Position numbers and translations under genes: made by a program. 22,522 nucleotides of DNA from JBBDMX01 sp038241095 (GTDB lineage Bacteria; Planctomycetota; Phycisphaerae; Phycisphaerales; Phycisphaeraceae), in assembly GCA_038241095.1 (NCBI GenBank), contig JBBRGB010000024.1, positions 1 through 22,522 of the forward strand, in the 5' to 3' direction. Position 1 is the first letter of the stretch. Every line of letters starts with the position of its first letter. Below the pieces are notes generated by a model. The model was not told the DNA's origin. It ran no database searches and was given only the letters and a program-made list of their open reading frames with translations. Shown here in pieces: positions 15,391 to 22,270 of this stretch.

Positions 15391-17004
15391 ATGAATCGCC
15401 CATCAACGAGCTTTCACGCCCTTCGCCTCACCACCCGCGCCGCTCTCGCCGCCGCGTTGATGCTGCCGTTGCTGGCATCGTCCGCTGAAGCCTTGGTCAT
15501 CGAAGGCGTCGGCAACGCGGCCTTGGATCAGCCGCAGATCAACATCCTGGTTCGCGTAACCCCTAACGCTCCGCCCTTGGACGGCCAGGGCGTCGGCGAT
15601 CTGGGCTTGGGCGATCTTGGCGATCTGGGCCTAGGCGATTTAGGCCTTGGCGGTGGCGACGTGACCTACACCATCCCCGGATTCCTGGACACCGGTGCCA
15701 GCAACCTCCTTATCGCCAGCAGCCTCGCCGCCCCGGCCGAGTTCGATATCCAAAAAGAATCCGGCTGGGTGTTCGTGGACGTCGGCGTCAGCGGCAGCGA
15801 AAGTTTCGACATCTCCAAGCCCCACACCTTCCAAGCCGCCCCCTACGCTCCCTCGGCCGACTTGGACAACCCCGCGACTTTCAACCAGACCTACAACCAA
15901 ATCTACGCCCCCATGCGCGCCGCCATCAAGCAGGCTCCCACCGCCAGCCCCGGCGTCGATCCACTCGAACAGATCATGGCCATGTTCGGCGAGGTCAACG
16001 TCTTTGGCATGCCCCTGATGCTGGGCAAAACCGTCGTCATGGACGCCCGTTCCTCCAATCAGTACATCAGCACTTTCGATTACGAAAACCTCGACACCAC
16101 CAACATCAAAACCTACATCTACGACCACGGCCAAGCGCCGTTCAACAATGCCGCGCAGCACACCAACCCCGGCGTGCCGACCACGCAATTCCATGTGCAA
16201 ATGAGCTACGGCGACTTCGAGGCCTTCACCGAACTGCAAGGCCCGTCCGAGGCCGTCAAGCCGACGATGGCGCACAATCCCTTTATCGGCCGCAACCCGC
16301 TGGCACCAGCGGGCGACCCGTCGGACGCCGTGCCCGGCGTAACCATCCAGTTCGGTGAAGCCCAGGCCGCCACGGGGTCCTTCCTTTTCGACACCGGCGC
16401 CTCGGTCACCATGATCAGCACCGACATGGCTTCCACCCAAGGCGTCCGCTACCGCGACGGCTTCGGCCCGGGCGCGAACCCAATCCTCGAAATGCTCGAC
16501 GGAACCGCAATCGCCTCCCAATTCCGCCTGGCCATCGGCGGCGTGGGCGACGGCGGCACGCAAACCTTCTCCGGATTCTTCCTCGATTCGCTGCTCCTGC
16601 CCACCATCGAAGGGGCCAGCAATCCCGATGACAACATTCTTTATCGCCGCTGGGATCCCAACGATCCGACCACCGGCGTGCCCGTACTCGTGGCCGACAT
16701 CAAGGTCGTCAACCGCATGGGCAACGATGACCCAAGCGATGACCGCATCGTCACCCTCGACGGCGTGTTTGGCATGAACCTGCTCTTTGGCACGGCCAGG
16801 CTCGATGACCCCATCGACCTCTTCGCCATTTTCGACACCGCCCTGCCCGGCGCGTTTGACTGGGTCGTCTTCGATGAACCCACCGGCATCTTGGGCCTGC
16901 AACCCACCACCCAATCCATCCCCGAACCGGCAAGTCTTTTCACGCTGATTTGCATCGGCGGCCTCCTCCTCACCCCACGCGCAAAAACCAGGCTTGCCGT
17001 TTAG
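15391..17004 (+). CDS. Exported PEP-CTERM protein with two aspartic-protease DTGAS motifs
   Basis: This is a 537-aa predicted cell-surface protein. Residues 1-35 form a signal peptide (R-L-T-T-R-A, then a hydrophobic core, then A-S-S-A-E-A). The C-terminus is a PEP-CTERM sorting signal: P511-E-P513-A-S, a hydrophobic helix, then a basic end (P-R-A-K-T-R), which would be processed by an exosortase. Two catalytic-type motifs, F-L-D100-T-G-A-S and F-D334-T-G-A-S, are each followed about 105-125 residues later by a similar V-F-G-M-x-L block (204 and 459), as in two-lobed aspartic proteases. A Gly/Leu/Asp-rich stretch of GDLGL-like units occupies residues about 69-90. The ATG at 15391 gives a proper signal peptide; the longer frame from 15169 covers repeats. 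Protease activity is inferred, not shown. No exosortase gene is in the window. Confidence 0.85.
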   Translation: MNRPSTSFHALRLTTRAALAAALMLPLLASSAEALVIEGVGNAALDQPQINILVRVTPNAPPLDGQGVGDLGLGDLGDLGLGDLGLGGGDVTYTIPGFLDTGASNLLIASSLAAPAEFDIQKESGWVFVDVGVSGSESFDISKPHTFQAAPYAPSADLDNPATFNQTYNQIYAPMRAAIKQAPTASPGVDPLEQIMAMFGEVNVFGMPLMLGKTVVMDARSSNQYISTFDYENLDTTNIKTYIYDHGQAPFNNAAQHTNPGVPTTQFHVQMSYGDFEAFTELQGPSEAVKPTMAHNPFIGRNPLAPAGDPSDAVPGVTIQFGEAQAATGSFLFDTGASVTMISTDMASTQGVRYRDGFGPGANPILEMLDGTAIASQFRLAIGGVGDGGTQTFSGFFLDSLLLPTIEGASNPDDNILYRRWDPNDPTTGVPVLVADIKVVNRMGNDDPSDDRIVTLDGVFGMNLLFGTARLDDPIDLFAIFDTALPGAFDWVVFDEPTGILGLQPTTQSIPEPASLFTLICIGGLLLTPRAKTRLAV

Positions 17005-17050
17005 CGCTCCCCCAAATCCCATAAAAATAACTCCCCCAACCCCACTCCCC

Positions 17051-17054
17051 GGAG
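17051..17054 (+). promoter_or_regulatory. Ribosome binding site deciding a TTG start
   Basis: GGAG lies 8 nt before the TTG at 17063. No ATG or GTG start is available in the conserved N-terminal region of the downstream frame, so this site supports a TTG start. Confidence 0.55.
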
Positions 17055-17062
17055 TCCAAGAT

Positions 17063-18214
17063 TTGTCCCCGCAAGGCCGCATCGATCTGCAATTCCAACA
17101 CCGTGTCTCCTTCGTCGATGACGCCTTGAACCCCGCCGACGCCACCTTGGCCGACGCCGTGCGAAATGAGCACGGCCAGCCGTCGCGGATGCTGGCCTTC
17201 ATCGAACAAGCCGTCTTGGGTGCCTGGCCCGATTTGCCGCAACGCCTGCGGAATTACGCCGCCCATCACGCCGACGCCCTTTCCCTCGTCGGCGACCCGC
17301 TCACCCTGCCCGGCGGGGAACGCGCCAAAAACGACCGGGCCGTCTTCGACAACGTCTGCGCCGCCATTCACGACGCCCGCATCGATCGCCAGTCCTACAT
17401 CCTGGTCATCGGGGGTGGTGCGGCCTTGGACATCGTCGGTTTCGCCGCCGCAATCGCACATCGCGGCGTGCGCCTGCTGCGAATGCCCACCACCACGCTG
17501 GCGCAAGCCGACTCGGGCGTCGGGGTCAAGTGCGGCATCAACGCCTTTGGCAAAAAAAATTATCTCGGCGCCTTCGCCGTCCCCGCCGCGGTCATCAACG
17601 ATCAATCCCTTCTCACGAGCCTGCCCGACGCAGATTGGAACAGCGGTTTTTCCGAGGCCGTGAAGGTGGCCTTGGTCAAGGACGCCGCGTTGCTTGATGA
17701 CATCGAGAAGAATGCCCCGGCCATCGTCCGCCGCGACATGACCGTCGCCATGCCCATCGTCCAGCGCTCCGCCCAACTTCATTTCGACCACATCGTCCAC
17801 GGCGGCGACCCGTTTGAACTCACCACCGCCCGCCCCTTGGACTTCGGCCACTGGGCCGCCCACAAACTCGAGCAACTCACCGATTTTTCCCTTCGCCACG
17901 GTGATGCCGTGGCCATCGGCCTGGCCTTGGACACGCTCTATTCACACATGATCGGCCTGGCTCCCGCCGAACTCCCGCGCCGCGTGATCGCCTGCCTGCA
18001 AAGCCTCGCCCTGCCCGTGACGCACCGGATGCTGAAAAACCCCGACGCCCTCCTGGCCGGCTTGGAAGAGTTCCGCGAACACCTAGGCGGCCAACTCACC
18101 ATCACCCTCCTGCGACAAGCGGGCAACCCCGTGGATGTTCACGAAATCGACCACGCGACGATGCGGCAAGCGATGGCGTACCTATCGCGAACGTCACAAG
18201 GAAGCATGAAATAA
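17063..18214 (+). CDS. eboD: 3-dehydroquinate synthase-like sugar-phosphate cyclase, EboD type
   Basis: This 383-aa protein belongs to the dehydroquinate synthase superfamily. It has a nucleotide-binding loop I-G-G-G (GGG at residues 117-119) followed by A-A-L-D-I-V-G, and the three metal ligands E198 (F-S-E-A-V-K), H263 (D-F-G-H-W) and H279 (L-R-H-G-D). The block D-S-G-V-G-V-K-C-G-I-N-A-F-G-K-K-N differs from the G-G-K-T-G-V-N of true AroB and, as I recall the family, fits EboD, from the ebo cluster linked to prenyl-compound export. The P-G-G-E-R-A-K-N-D segment also fits. The reaction is unknown for EboD. The TTG at 17063 follows a GGAG site; a TTG at 16994 would overlap the preceding gene. 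No other ebo gene is in the window. Assignment as ordinary aroB is the main alternative. Confidence 0.78.
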   Translation: MSPQGRIDLQFQHRVSFVDDALNPADATLADAVRNEHGQPSRMLAFIEQAVLGAWPDLPQRLRNYAAHHADALSLVGDPLTLPGGERAKNDRAVFDNVCAAIHDARIDRQSYILVIGGGAALDIVGFAAAIAHRGVRLLRMPTTTLAQADSGVGVKCGINAFGKKNYLGAFAVPAAVINDQSLLTSLPDADWNSGFSEAVKVALVKDAALLDDIEKNAPAIVRRDMTVAMPIVQRSAQLHFDHIVHGGDPFELTTARPLDFGHWAAHKLEQLTDFSLRHGDAVAIGLALDTLYSHMIGLAPAELPRRVIACLQSLALPVTHRMLKNPDALLAGLEEFREHLGGQLTITLLRQAGNPVDVHEIDHATMRQAMAYLSRTSQGSMK

Positions 18215-18231
18215 CGAATCGGTCGGCATGC

Positions 18232-18333
18232 CTTGTCAGAGCCGAAGGGCATAAGCCCTCGGTCGAAGGTGCAAGGACGTAATCACACCTGGGGACGTTC
18301 GATCGCAGGCTCACGCCTTGCGGCTCGGACAAG
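18232..18333. repeat. Long imperfect palindrome between convergent genes, family C
   Basis: The outer arms CTTGTCAGAGCCG (18232-18244) and CGGCTCGGACAAG (18321-18333) pair with one mismatch. The similarity continues inward for about 30 further bases on each side at roughly two of three positions. A compact stem-loop (CCGAAGGGC / GCCCTCGG with an ATAA loop, 18242-18262) sits in the left arm. It occupies almost all of the 129 bp between two convergent stop codons and could work as a bidirectional transcript end, although no T-run follows. Confidence 0.7.
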
Positions 18334-18343
18334 ACCACAAGCC

Positions 18344-19606
18344 TCAACCCTTCCCCACCACCGCGCGGGCGATGTCGCGCAGGGCGTGCAGGGCGCGGCC
18401 CAAGGCCAGCAGCACCGTCGCGGTGAGCAGACCACCCATGAGCATCGAGAGCGTCCAGCCCGTCGGCGGCGGTTCGGGGGCGTTGGTGTACGCGAGAATA
18501 ATCGTCAAAACTGTCACCAACAACGACAGGGCGGCGAAGGCAATTAAGACCCAACCCAAAAACAGCAGGCAAACGTATTGCGATGCGGCGCGGGCCAAGG
18601 GCCGACTTGTATTGGGGATGGAAGTCGTCGATGACCGCGACCGCGAAGGGGCGGGAATGTGCGTCACCTGCTTGGAAGAAACCGGCGTGGCGGCGGTGGA
18701 ATCGGAAGCGGTCAGTTGTGAAGTGGCCGACGCCAGCGCGGCCGCGGCGCTGCCGCTCTCGGCCTTGACGCCCGAACCATCCGGCGCGGCGGTCAGCGGT
18801 TGCGGCTTGGGACTCGGACGATAGGTTTGCGGCCGACTGGTCAACGGAATGGCCCGAGGCGATCCACTCAAACCCGAGCCGGTGGACACGACGGAAGGCG
18901 GTGAAACCGAAGCCGCGGATCGACTCGCCGAAGCCCCGGAAAATGCAGCCCCGACAACGCCAGCGGAAACTGCGGCGGCGGCCAGCGCTGCGGCGGGATC
19001 AACGTCGGTGCTTGCGTCCGGCGCGTGGCCTTCATCATCCGGCTTCGAACTGGCCGCAGAAGTTGAAGCAGGCGACTCCACTTCATTCACCCTCGCAATC
19101 GGTGCTTCATTCCGCTCGGAGTGCGGCGTCATCGGCGTCATGTCATCTTCCTCAACGCTCGGTTCCTCTGGCTCATCGGTCGATGGCGGGGCCTCGGCGC
19201 GGTTGCCGCTCGATTCGGACGCGGAGGCATTACCCGCACCCCCGGCCGTGTCGCCTGGTTCATCGTCCCGCCCTTGCGTTGTGTCGGCGCTCGAACCGGA
19301 CTCCACGCGAGCCGGGGCTTGTTCCACGGAGGCTGTTGGCTCCACGCTGGGGGCCGGGGGCGTGTCCGCATTGACGGTCGCAGCCCCACCCGCCGCCGCA
19401 GCCGCGAGTGCCGCCAAAGGATTTTCCGCCTCCACCGCCGGGGGCATCACATCCGCCACGGCGTTGGTTGCCGTCGCTTGAACTTCGTGGGCTTCGGGCA
19501 CGCGCTGGCCCGTGCCGCAACGCGGACATTTCACCCGCTTGTTCTCGGAGCCATCGGGAACCTTGATGCGGGCCTGACAAGTGACGCAGGGGAAGCGAAT
19601 CGCCAT
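18344..19606 (-). CDS. Zinc-ribbon, disordered-linker, C-terminal membrane protein
   Basis: This 420-aa protein is of unknown function. Residues about 6-37 carry a zinc ribbon with two CxxC pairs (F-P-C-V-T-C-Q-A and V-K-C-P-R-C-G-T), of the small MJ0042-like kind frequent in planctomycete proteins. Residues about 50-340 are low in complexity (Ala, Ser, Pro, Glu) and probably disordered, with an approximate internal repeat (N-P-L-A-A-L-A-A-A-A-A and D-P-A-A-A-L-A-A-A-A-V). Two membrane helices follow (about 350-375 and 390-410). The zinc ribbon is thus predicted to be tethered to the inner membrane. ATG 19606 is chosen; a - strand TAGTCT lies 7 nt upstream. The gene is divergent from the TPR protein gene. 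Confidence 0.8.
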   Translation of the reverse strand: MAIRFPCVTCQARIKVPDGSENKRVKCPRCGTGQRVPEAHEVQATATNAVADVMPPAVEAENPLAALAAAAAGGAATVNADTPPAPSVEPTASVEQAPARVESGSSADTTQGRDDEPGDTAGGAGNASASESSGNRAEAPPSTDEPEEPSVEEDDMTPMTPHSERNEAPIARVNEVESPASTSAASSKPDDEGHAPDASTDVDPAAALAAAAVSAGVVGAAFSGASASRSAASVSPPSVVSTGSGLSGSPRAIPLTSRPQTYRPSPKPQPLTAAPDGSGVKAESGSAAAALASATSQLTASDSTAATPVSSKQVTHIPAPSRSRSSTTSIPNTSRPLARAASQYVCLLFLGWVLIAFAALSLLVTVLTIILAYTNAPEPPPTGWTLSMLMGGLLTATVLLALGRALHALRDIARAVVGKG

Positions 19607-19613
19607 GCCATTT

Positions 19614-19619
19614 AGACTA
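19614..19619 (-). promoter_or_regulatory. Weak -10-like hexamer before the zinc-ribbon gene
   Basis: TAGTCT on the - strand ends 7 nt before the ATG at 19606. It keeps only the TAnnnT positions of a -10, so it is a weaker example of the same spacing seen before moxR, trmB and two other genes. Confidence 0.3.
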
Positions 19620-19663
19620 TCACTCTCTGACCGTGACGCAAACGCCGCCCTTGCCCAAGACGC

Positions 19664-19742
19664 AAAGAGCGCGCACGGAGTAAGCGGTGGGATATCACAG
19701 GCCAACGTTCTCCAACCCCGCTTACTGCGTGCGCGGCTCTTT
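19664..19742. repeat. Palindromic repeat, family B, copy 2
   Basis: The left arm 19664-19687 (AAAGAGCGCGCACGGAGTAA..) and right arm 19718-19742 are inverted repeats differing by one gap and one substitution, with a 30-bp loop. The arm core (GCGCACGnAGTAAGCGG) also occurs at 5536-5552. Here the element lies between divergent genes, so it is not a terminator in this place. Confidence 0.82.
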
Positions 19743-19820
19743 GTGGTACCGCCCCCTTGTCATGTCTTGGTCGCTCGACGTTTCACGGATGTTCACGCCG
19801 CGCCGGGGCCGCAAAACTGC

Positions 19821-19826
19821 TCTAAT
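19821..19826 (+). promoter_or_regulatory. -10-like hexamer TCTAAT immediately before the TPR gene
   Basis: TCTAAT matches the -10 consensus at five of six positions and ends 6 nt before the ATG at 19833. There is no Shine-Dalgarno site in the 6-nt gap. Confidence 0.45.
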
Positions 19827-19832
19827 GCCTCC

Positions 19833-20861
19833 ATGTTTCCATTCACCGCACACGGCGGGGCCATGCTCCGCGGCATCATCATCCTGGCGCTGGTCGCACT
19901 GCTGGCCGTGGCCGGGGCGTACTTCATCAACCGGCAAAACGCCGGGCCAGCCACCCACGCGGCCTCCGTCGATGACCAACTTCAGCAACTCCAGGAAACA
20001 CTCAACACCGTCATGGAGCGTGGCGGCCAACTCGACGTCCTGCCCAAGCTCGAAGCCTTGGTCGCCAGCCATCCCGACCATGCCGGGGCACAGATGACCT
20101 TGGCGCAGAGCTACCTGCTGCTCAATGAAAACGCCAAGGCTTACGCGGCCCTGCAACGGGTCATCGCCCTGTCACCCGAAAACCCCAACCCCGAAGTGCG
20201 ACTGCTGGCCGGGGTGGTGGCAACGAAGCTGGAAAAGCTCGATGAGGCACGCGGCCATTTTCAGGCGGCCATCGACACCAACCCGCGAAACATGCGTGCC
20301 CGGCTGCTCTTGGCGGATGTGCGGATCAAGCAGGAGCGTTACGACGAGGCCCGCGATGTGTTGCTCCAGACCATCGCGCTCGACAGCAACGATCCCCGGC
20401 CATACGCCCAACTCGCCGATGTTTTTGCCCGTCAAGGTCAGACCAATCTGGCCTTCGATCAAATGCGCAAAGCGGTGGAACGAGCGGCAGGCGGCAAGCG
20501 TGCCACGCAGGTGGCCTACATTCGCCAGATGGCGGGGCTGCTGCGGCGGAACAATCGTCCCGATGAATCGCTGCAAGTGCTCGCGGGGTTGGAACCAGCG
20601 GAAAAAATAGAGCTGGTGGTGATGGACGAAATGGCGGCTTCACTGGCGATGCTGGGTCGGCCTGATGAAGCGGCGCGAATCTACGAAGAACGCATCGCCG
20701 CGGACCCCACCGATGACCGCGTGGCGATCCGCGCCGCCCGCTGGTGGATCAAGGCCGGCCAGCGCGACCGCGCCCAGCGCATGGTCAACTTGCTGCGCAG
20801 CCTCGACGCCCGGCACGCGGAGTTAACACCGTTGCAAGACGAGATCAACAAGATGCCGTGA
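19833..20861 (+). CDS. Membrane-anchored tetratricopeptide repeat protein
   Basis: This 342-aa protein has one N-terminal membrane helix (about residues 12-31, I-I-I-L-A-L-V-A-L-L-A-V-A-G-A-Y) and a helical repeat region. From about residue 70 onward, successive TPR-like units can be followed: A-Q-M-T-L-A-Q-S-Y-L-L, then A-R-G-H-F-Q-A-A-I-D-T-N-P, R-Y-D-E-A-R-D-V-L-L-Q-T-I-A-L-D, L-A-D-V-F-A-R-Q-G-Q, and D-E-A-A-R-I-Y-E-E-R-I-A-A-D-P. TPR proteins act as scaffolds for protein complexes; the partner is unknown. ATG 19833 is preferred because of the TCTAAT hexamer 6 nt upstream; ATG 19863 is also possible. It ends at a strong hairpin shared with the convergent downstream gene. Confidence 0.85.
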   Translation: MFPFTAHGGAMLRGIIILALVALLAVAGAYFINRQNAGPATHAASVDDQLQQLQETLNTVMERGGQLDVLPKLEALVASHPDHAGAQMTLAQSYLLLNENAKAYAALQRVIALSPENPNPEVRLLAGVVATKLEKLDEARGHFQAAIDTNPRNMRARLLLADVRIKQERYDEARDVLLQTIALDSNDPRPYAQLADVFARQGQTNLAFDQMRKAVERAAGGKRATQVAYIRQMAGLLRRNNRPDESLQVLAGLEPAEKIELVVMDEMAASLAMLGRPDEAARIYEERIAADPTDDRVAIRAARWWIKAGQRDRAQRMVNLLRSLDARHAELTPLQDEINKMP

Positions 20862-20879
20862 GCGGACGGAATTGGGGGC

Positions 20880-20919
20880 GGTGCCACACCGCATCCCGCC
20901 TCGGGTGCTCTGTGGCACC
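20880..20919. terminator. Hairpin between convergent genes, family D palindrome
   Basis: GGTGCCACA (20880-20888) and TGTGGCACC (20911-20919) are perfect 9-bp inverted repeats. Inside, GCATCCCG (20891-20898) and CGGGTGC (20902-20908) nearly continue the stem. It lies 18 bp after the TPR gene stop and 18 bp from the stop of the convergent gene. It could terminate both, but it lacks a T-run, so it may equally be another REP-type repeat. Confidence 0.55.
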
Positions 20920-20937
20920 TCGACATGCCCCGCTGAT

Positions 20938-22191
20938 TCATTGCGGATCAAGAACGTTCACCTCGTCGGGCAGTGTGATTTCGGGTACGGGATGTTTGTC
21001 CGGTTTGAACCGCAAACGTTCGTGATACTTTTCGGGAATGTACGGCTTGGCGCACTCGTACACCGCGCCGGTGTGCCAGTCGAGACTTTCCGCCATGCCC
21101 ATTGCCATCGTGGGTACTTTGACCGAGTTGGGCACGCCCCGCACGGTGTTGCAACGCACGTTCATTTCCTCGGCCATTCCACCGTGAAACGGCAGCGTGT
21201 CGCGGCGAATCATGCGCTCGCTGACGACTAGGGCGTCCTTGCTGGCTTGGGCCTGGGCAAAGCGGAAGATGTAGTGCCAGCGATCCCAATATTCGATGTG
21301 TACCCACTGGCCACGTTCATTGACGTTGCCGTAGTCAGGCATCTTGACACTCAGACGCAAGATGTCAGTGACGAGGTTGCCCTCGACCTTGCCGGCCCGC
21401 GTGGTCCAGCCGTAAGCACCGTCCATTTGCACCGGCTCGATTTCGATGGGCCACCAAGTGGCGGCGGCTGCTTCGAGCACCTCCTTGGCGCTGAAGGCCG
21501 CGAGCTGTTTGGCCATCGCTTCATCCCACTTGGCGCTGCGACGCAGGAGCAGCAACAGTCGCAATTTGTCTTTGGCCGGTTGTTCCGCCAGCTTCTTCCA
21601 AAGTTCGTCGAAGGGCACATGGCACAGCCAGCGTTGAGCGTCGGCGTCGTTGATGTCCTTGACAAACGCGGGCCAGCGTTGGGTGAAGAGTTCATCGAAG
21701 TGCCGTTTGTATTGCTCGCCAAGAACCTTGGCCAGGTTCATGCGCCCGGGGGGATACCTGGCCGCGCTCGCCATCTGTGCCAAGGCATCGGCGACCGCGG
21801 CGTGTCCCGCCTCACGCTGGGCTTTGGATGCCCGCTTAATCGCCGGCCCCGCCAGCGGCCCCATGCCCGGCAGTTCATCCACCGCCGCCTTGCGCACCCG
21901 CTCCGAAGATGATTCCATGTTCTGACACAAGATTGCGAGACGGGCCTCATCCAAGGGTGGATAACCCTGGGCCAGACGGGCTTCGATCAGATGCACCACT
22001 TTGATGTCGGCGCGTTTCAGTTCTTCAAGGGCCGCCTGATCGTTGTGCTTGTCGAGGCGATCCACCAGTTCTGTCAAACGGGCGATTGAAGATTCATCGG
22101 CGGATGCGGTTGTGAATGGCCCCGTTGCCAGCGTGACAAGCAACAGGCTTATGGCAATGGCACGGCCGTGGTGTCGAAAAATGGCTTGCAT
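20938..22191 (-). CDS. Exported protein of unknown function with HEAT-like N-terminal region
   Basis: This is a predicted periplasmic protein of 417 aa that I do not recognise. From the ATG at 22191 it opens with a clear signal peptide (R-H-H-G-R-A, hydrophobic core, T-T-A-S-A before D-E-S). Residues about 35-140 are helical with HEAT-like character (E-R-V-R-K-A-A-V-D-E-L-P-G-M-G). A middle helical region has K-D-K-L-R-L-L-L-L-L-R-R. The C-terminal half is richer in aromatic and charged residues (W-V-H-I-E-Y-W-D-R-W-H-Y-I-F-R-F). A GGAA 7-8 nt upstream favours 22191; ATG 22209 would add six residues. The gene faces the TPR gene and diverges from the partial gene at the right edge. Confidence 0.75.
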   Translation of the reverse strand: MQAIFRHHGRAIAISLLLVTLATGPFTTASADESSIARLTELVDRLDKHNDQAALEELKRADIKVVHLIEARLAQGYPPLDEARLAILCQNMESSSERVRKAAVDELPGMGPLAGPAIKRASKAQREAGHAAVADALAQMASAARYPPGRMNLAKVLGEQYKRHFDELFTQRWPAFVKDINDADAQRWLCHVPFDELWKKLAEQPAKDKLRLLLLLRRSAKWDEAMAKQLAAFSAKEVLEAAAATWWPIEIEPVQMDGAYGWTTRAGKVEGNLVTDILRLSVKMPDYGNVNERGQWVHIEYWDRWHYIFRFAQAQASKDALVVSERMIRRDTLPFHGGMAEEMNVRCNTVRGVPNSVKVPTMAMGMAESLDWHTGAVYECAKPYIPEKYHERLRFKPDKHPVPEITLPDEVNVLDPQ

Positions 22192-22258
22192 GGAGATTTT
22201 CCGGGGCATGTCGGTTTGACGCCCGCCATCGTAATCATGTTCCGCTGGCGGGCGGTGG

Positions 22259-22264
22259 TAAACT
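22259..22264 (+). promoter_or_regulatory. -10-like hexamer TAAACT before the right-edge gene
   Basis: TAAACT is followed by GCCCGC and then the GTG at 22271. The ACTGCCCGC string between hexamer and start is the same as that before moxR (9012-9020), which supports a shared promoter/start layout. Confidence 0.5.
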
Positions 22265-22270
22265 GCCCGC

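Noticed and set aside
15640..17202. 520-codon - strand frame opposite the PEP-CTERM gene
   Set aside because: The + strand has a signal peptide, two DTGAS motifs and a PEP-CTERM end; the antisense frame is Gly/Val/Asp-rich without a domain.
17063..18214. Ordinary shikimate-pathway aroB
   Set aside because: The metal ligands fit, but the G-G-K-T-G-V-N block of AroB is replaced by G-V-G-V-K-C-G-I-N-A-F-G-K-K-N; EboD type is the better fit, although not proven.
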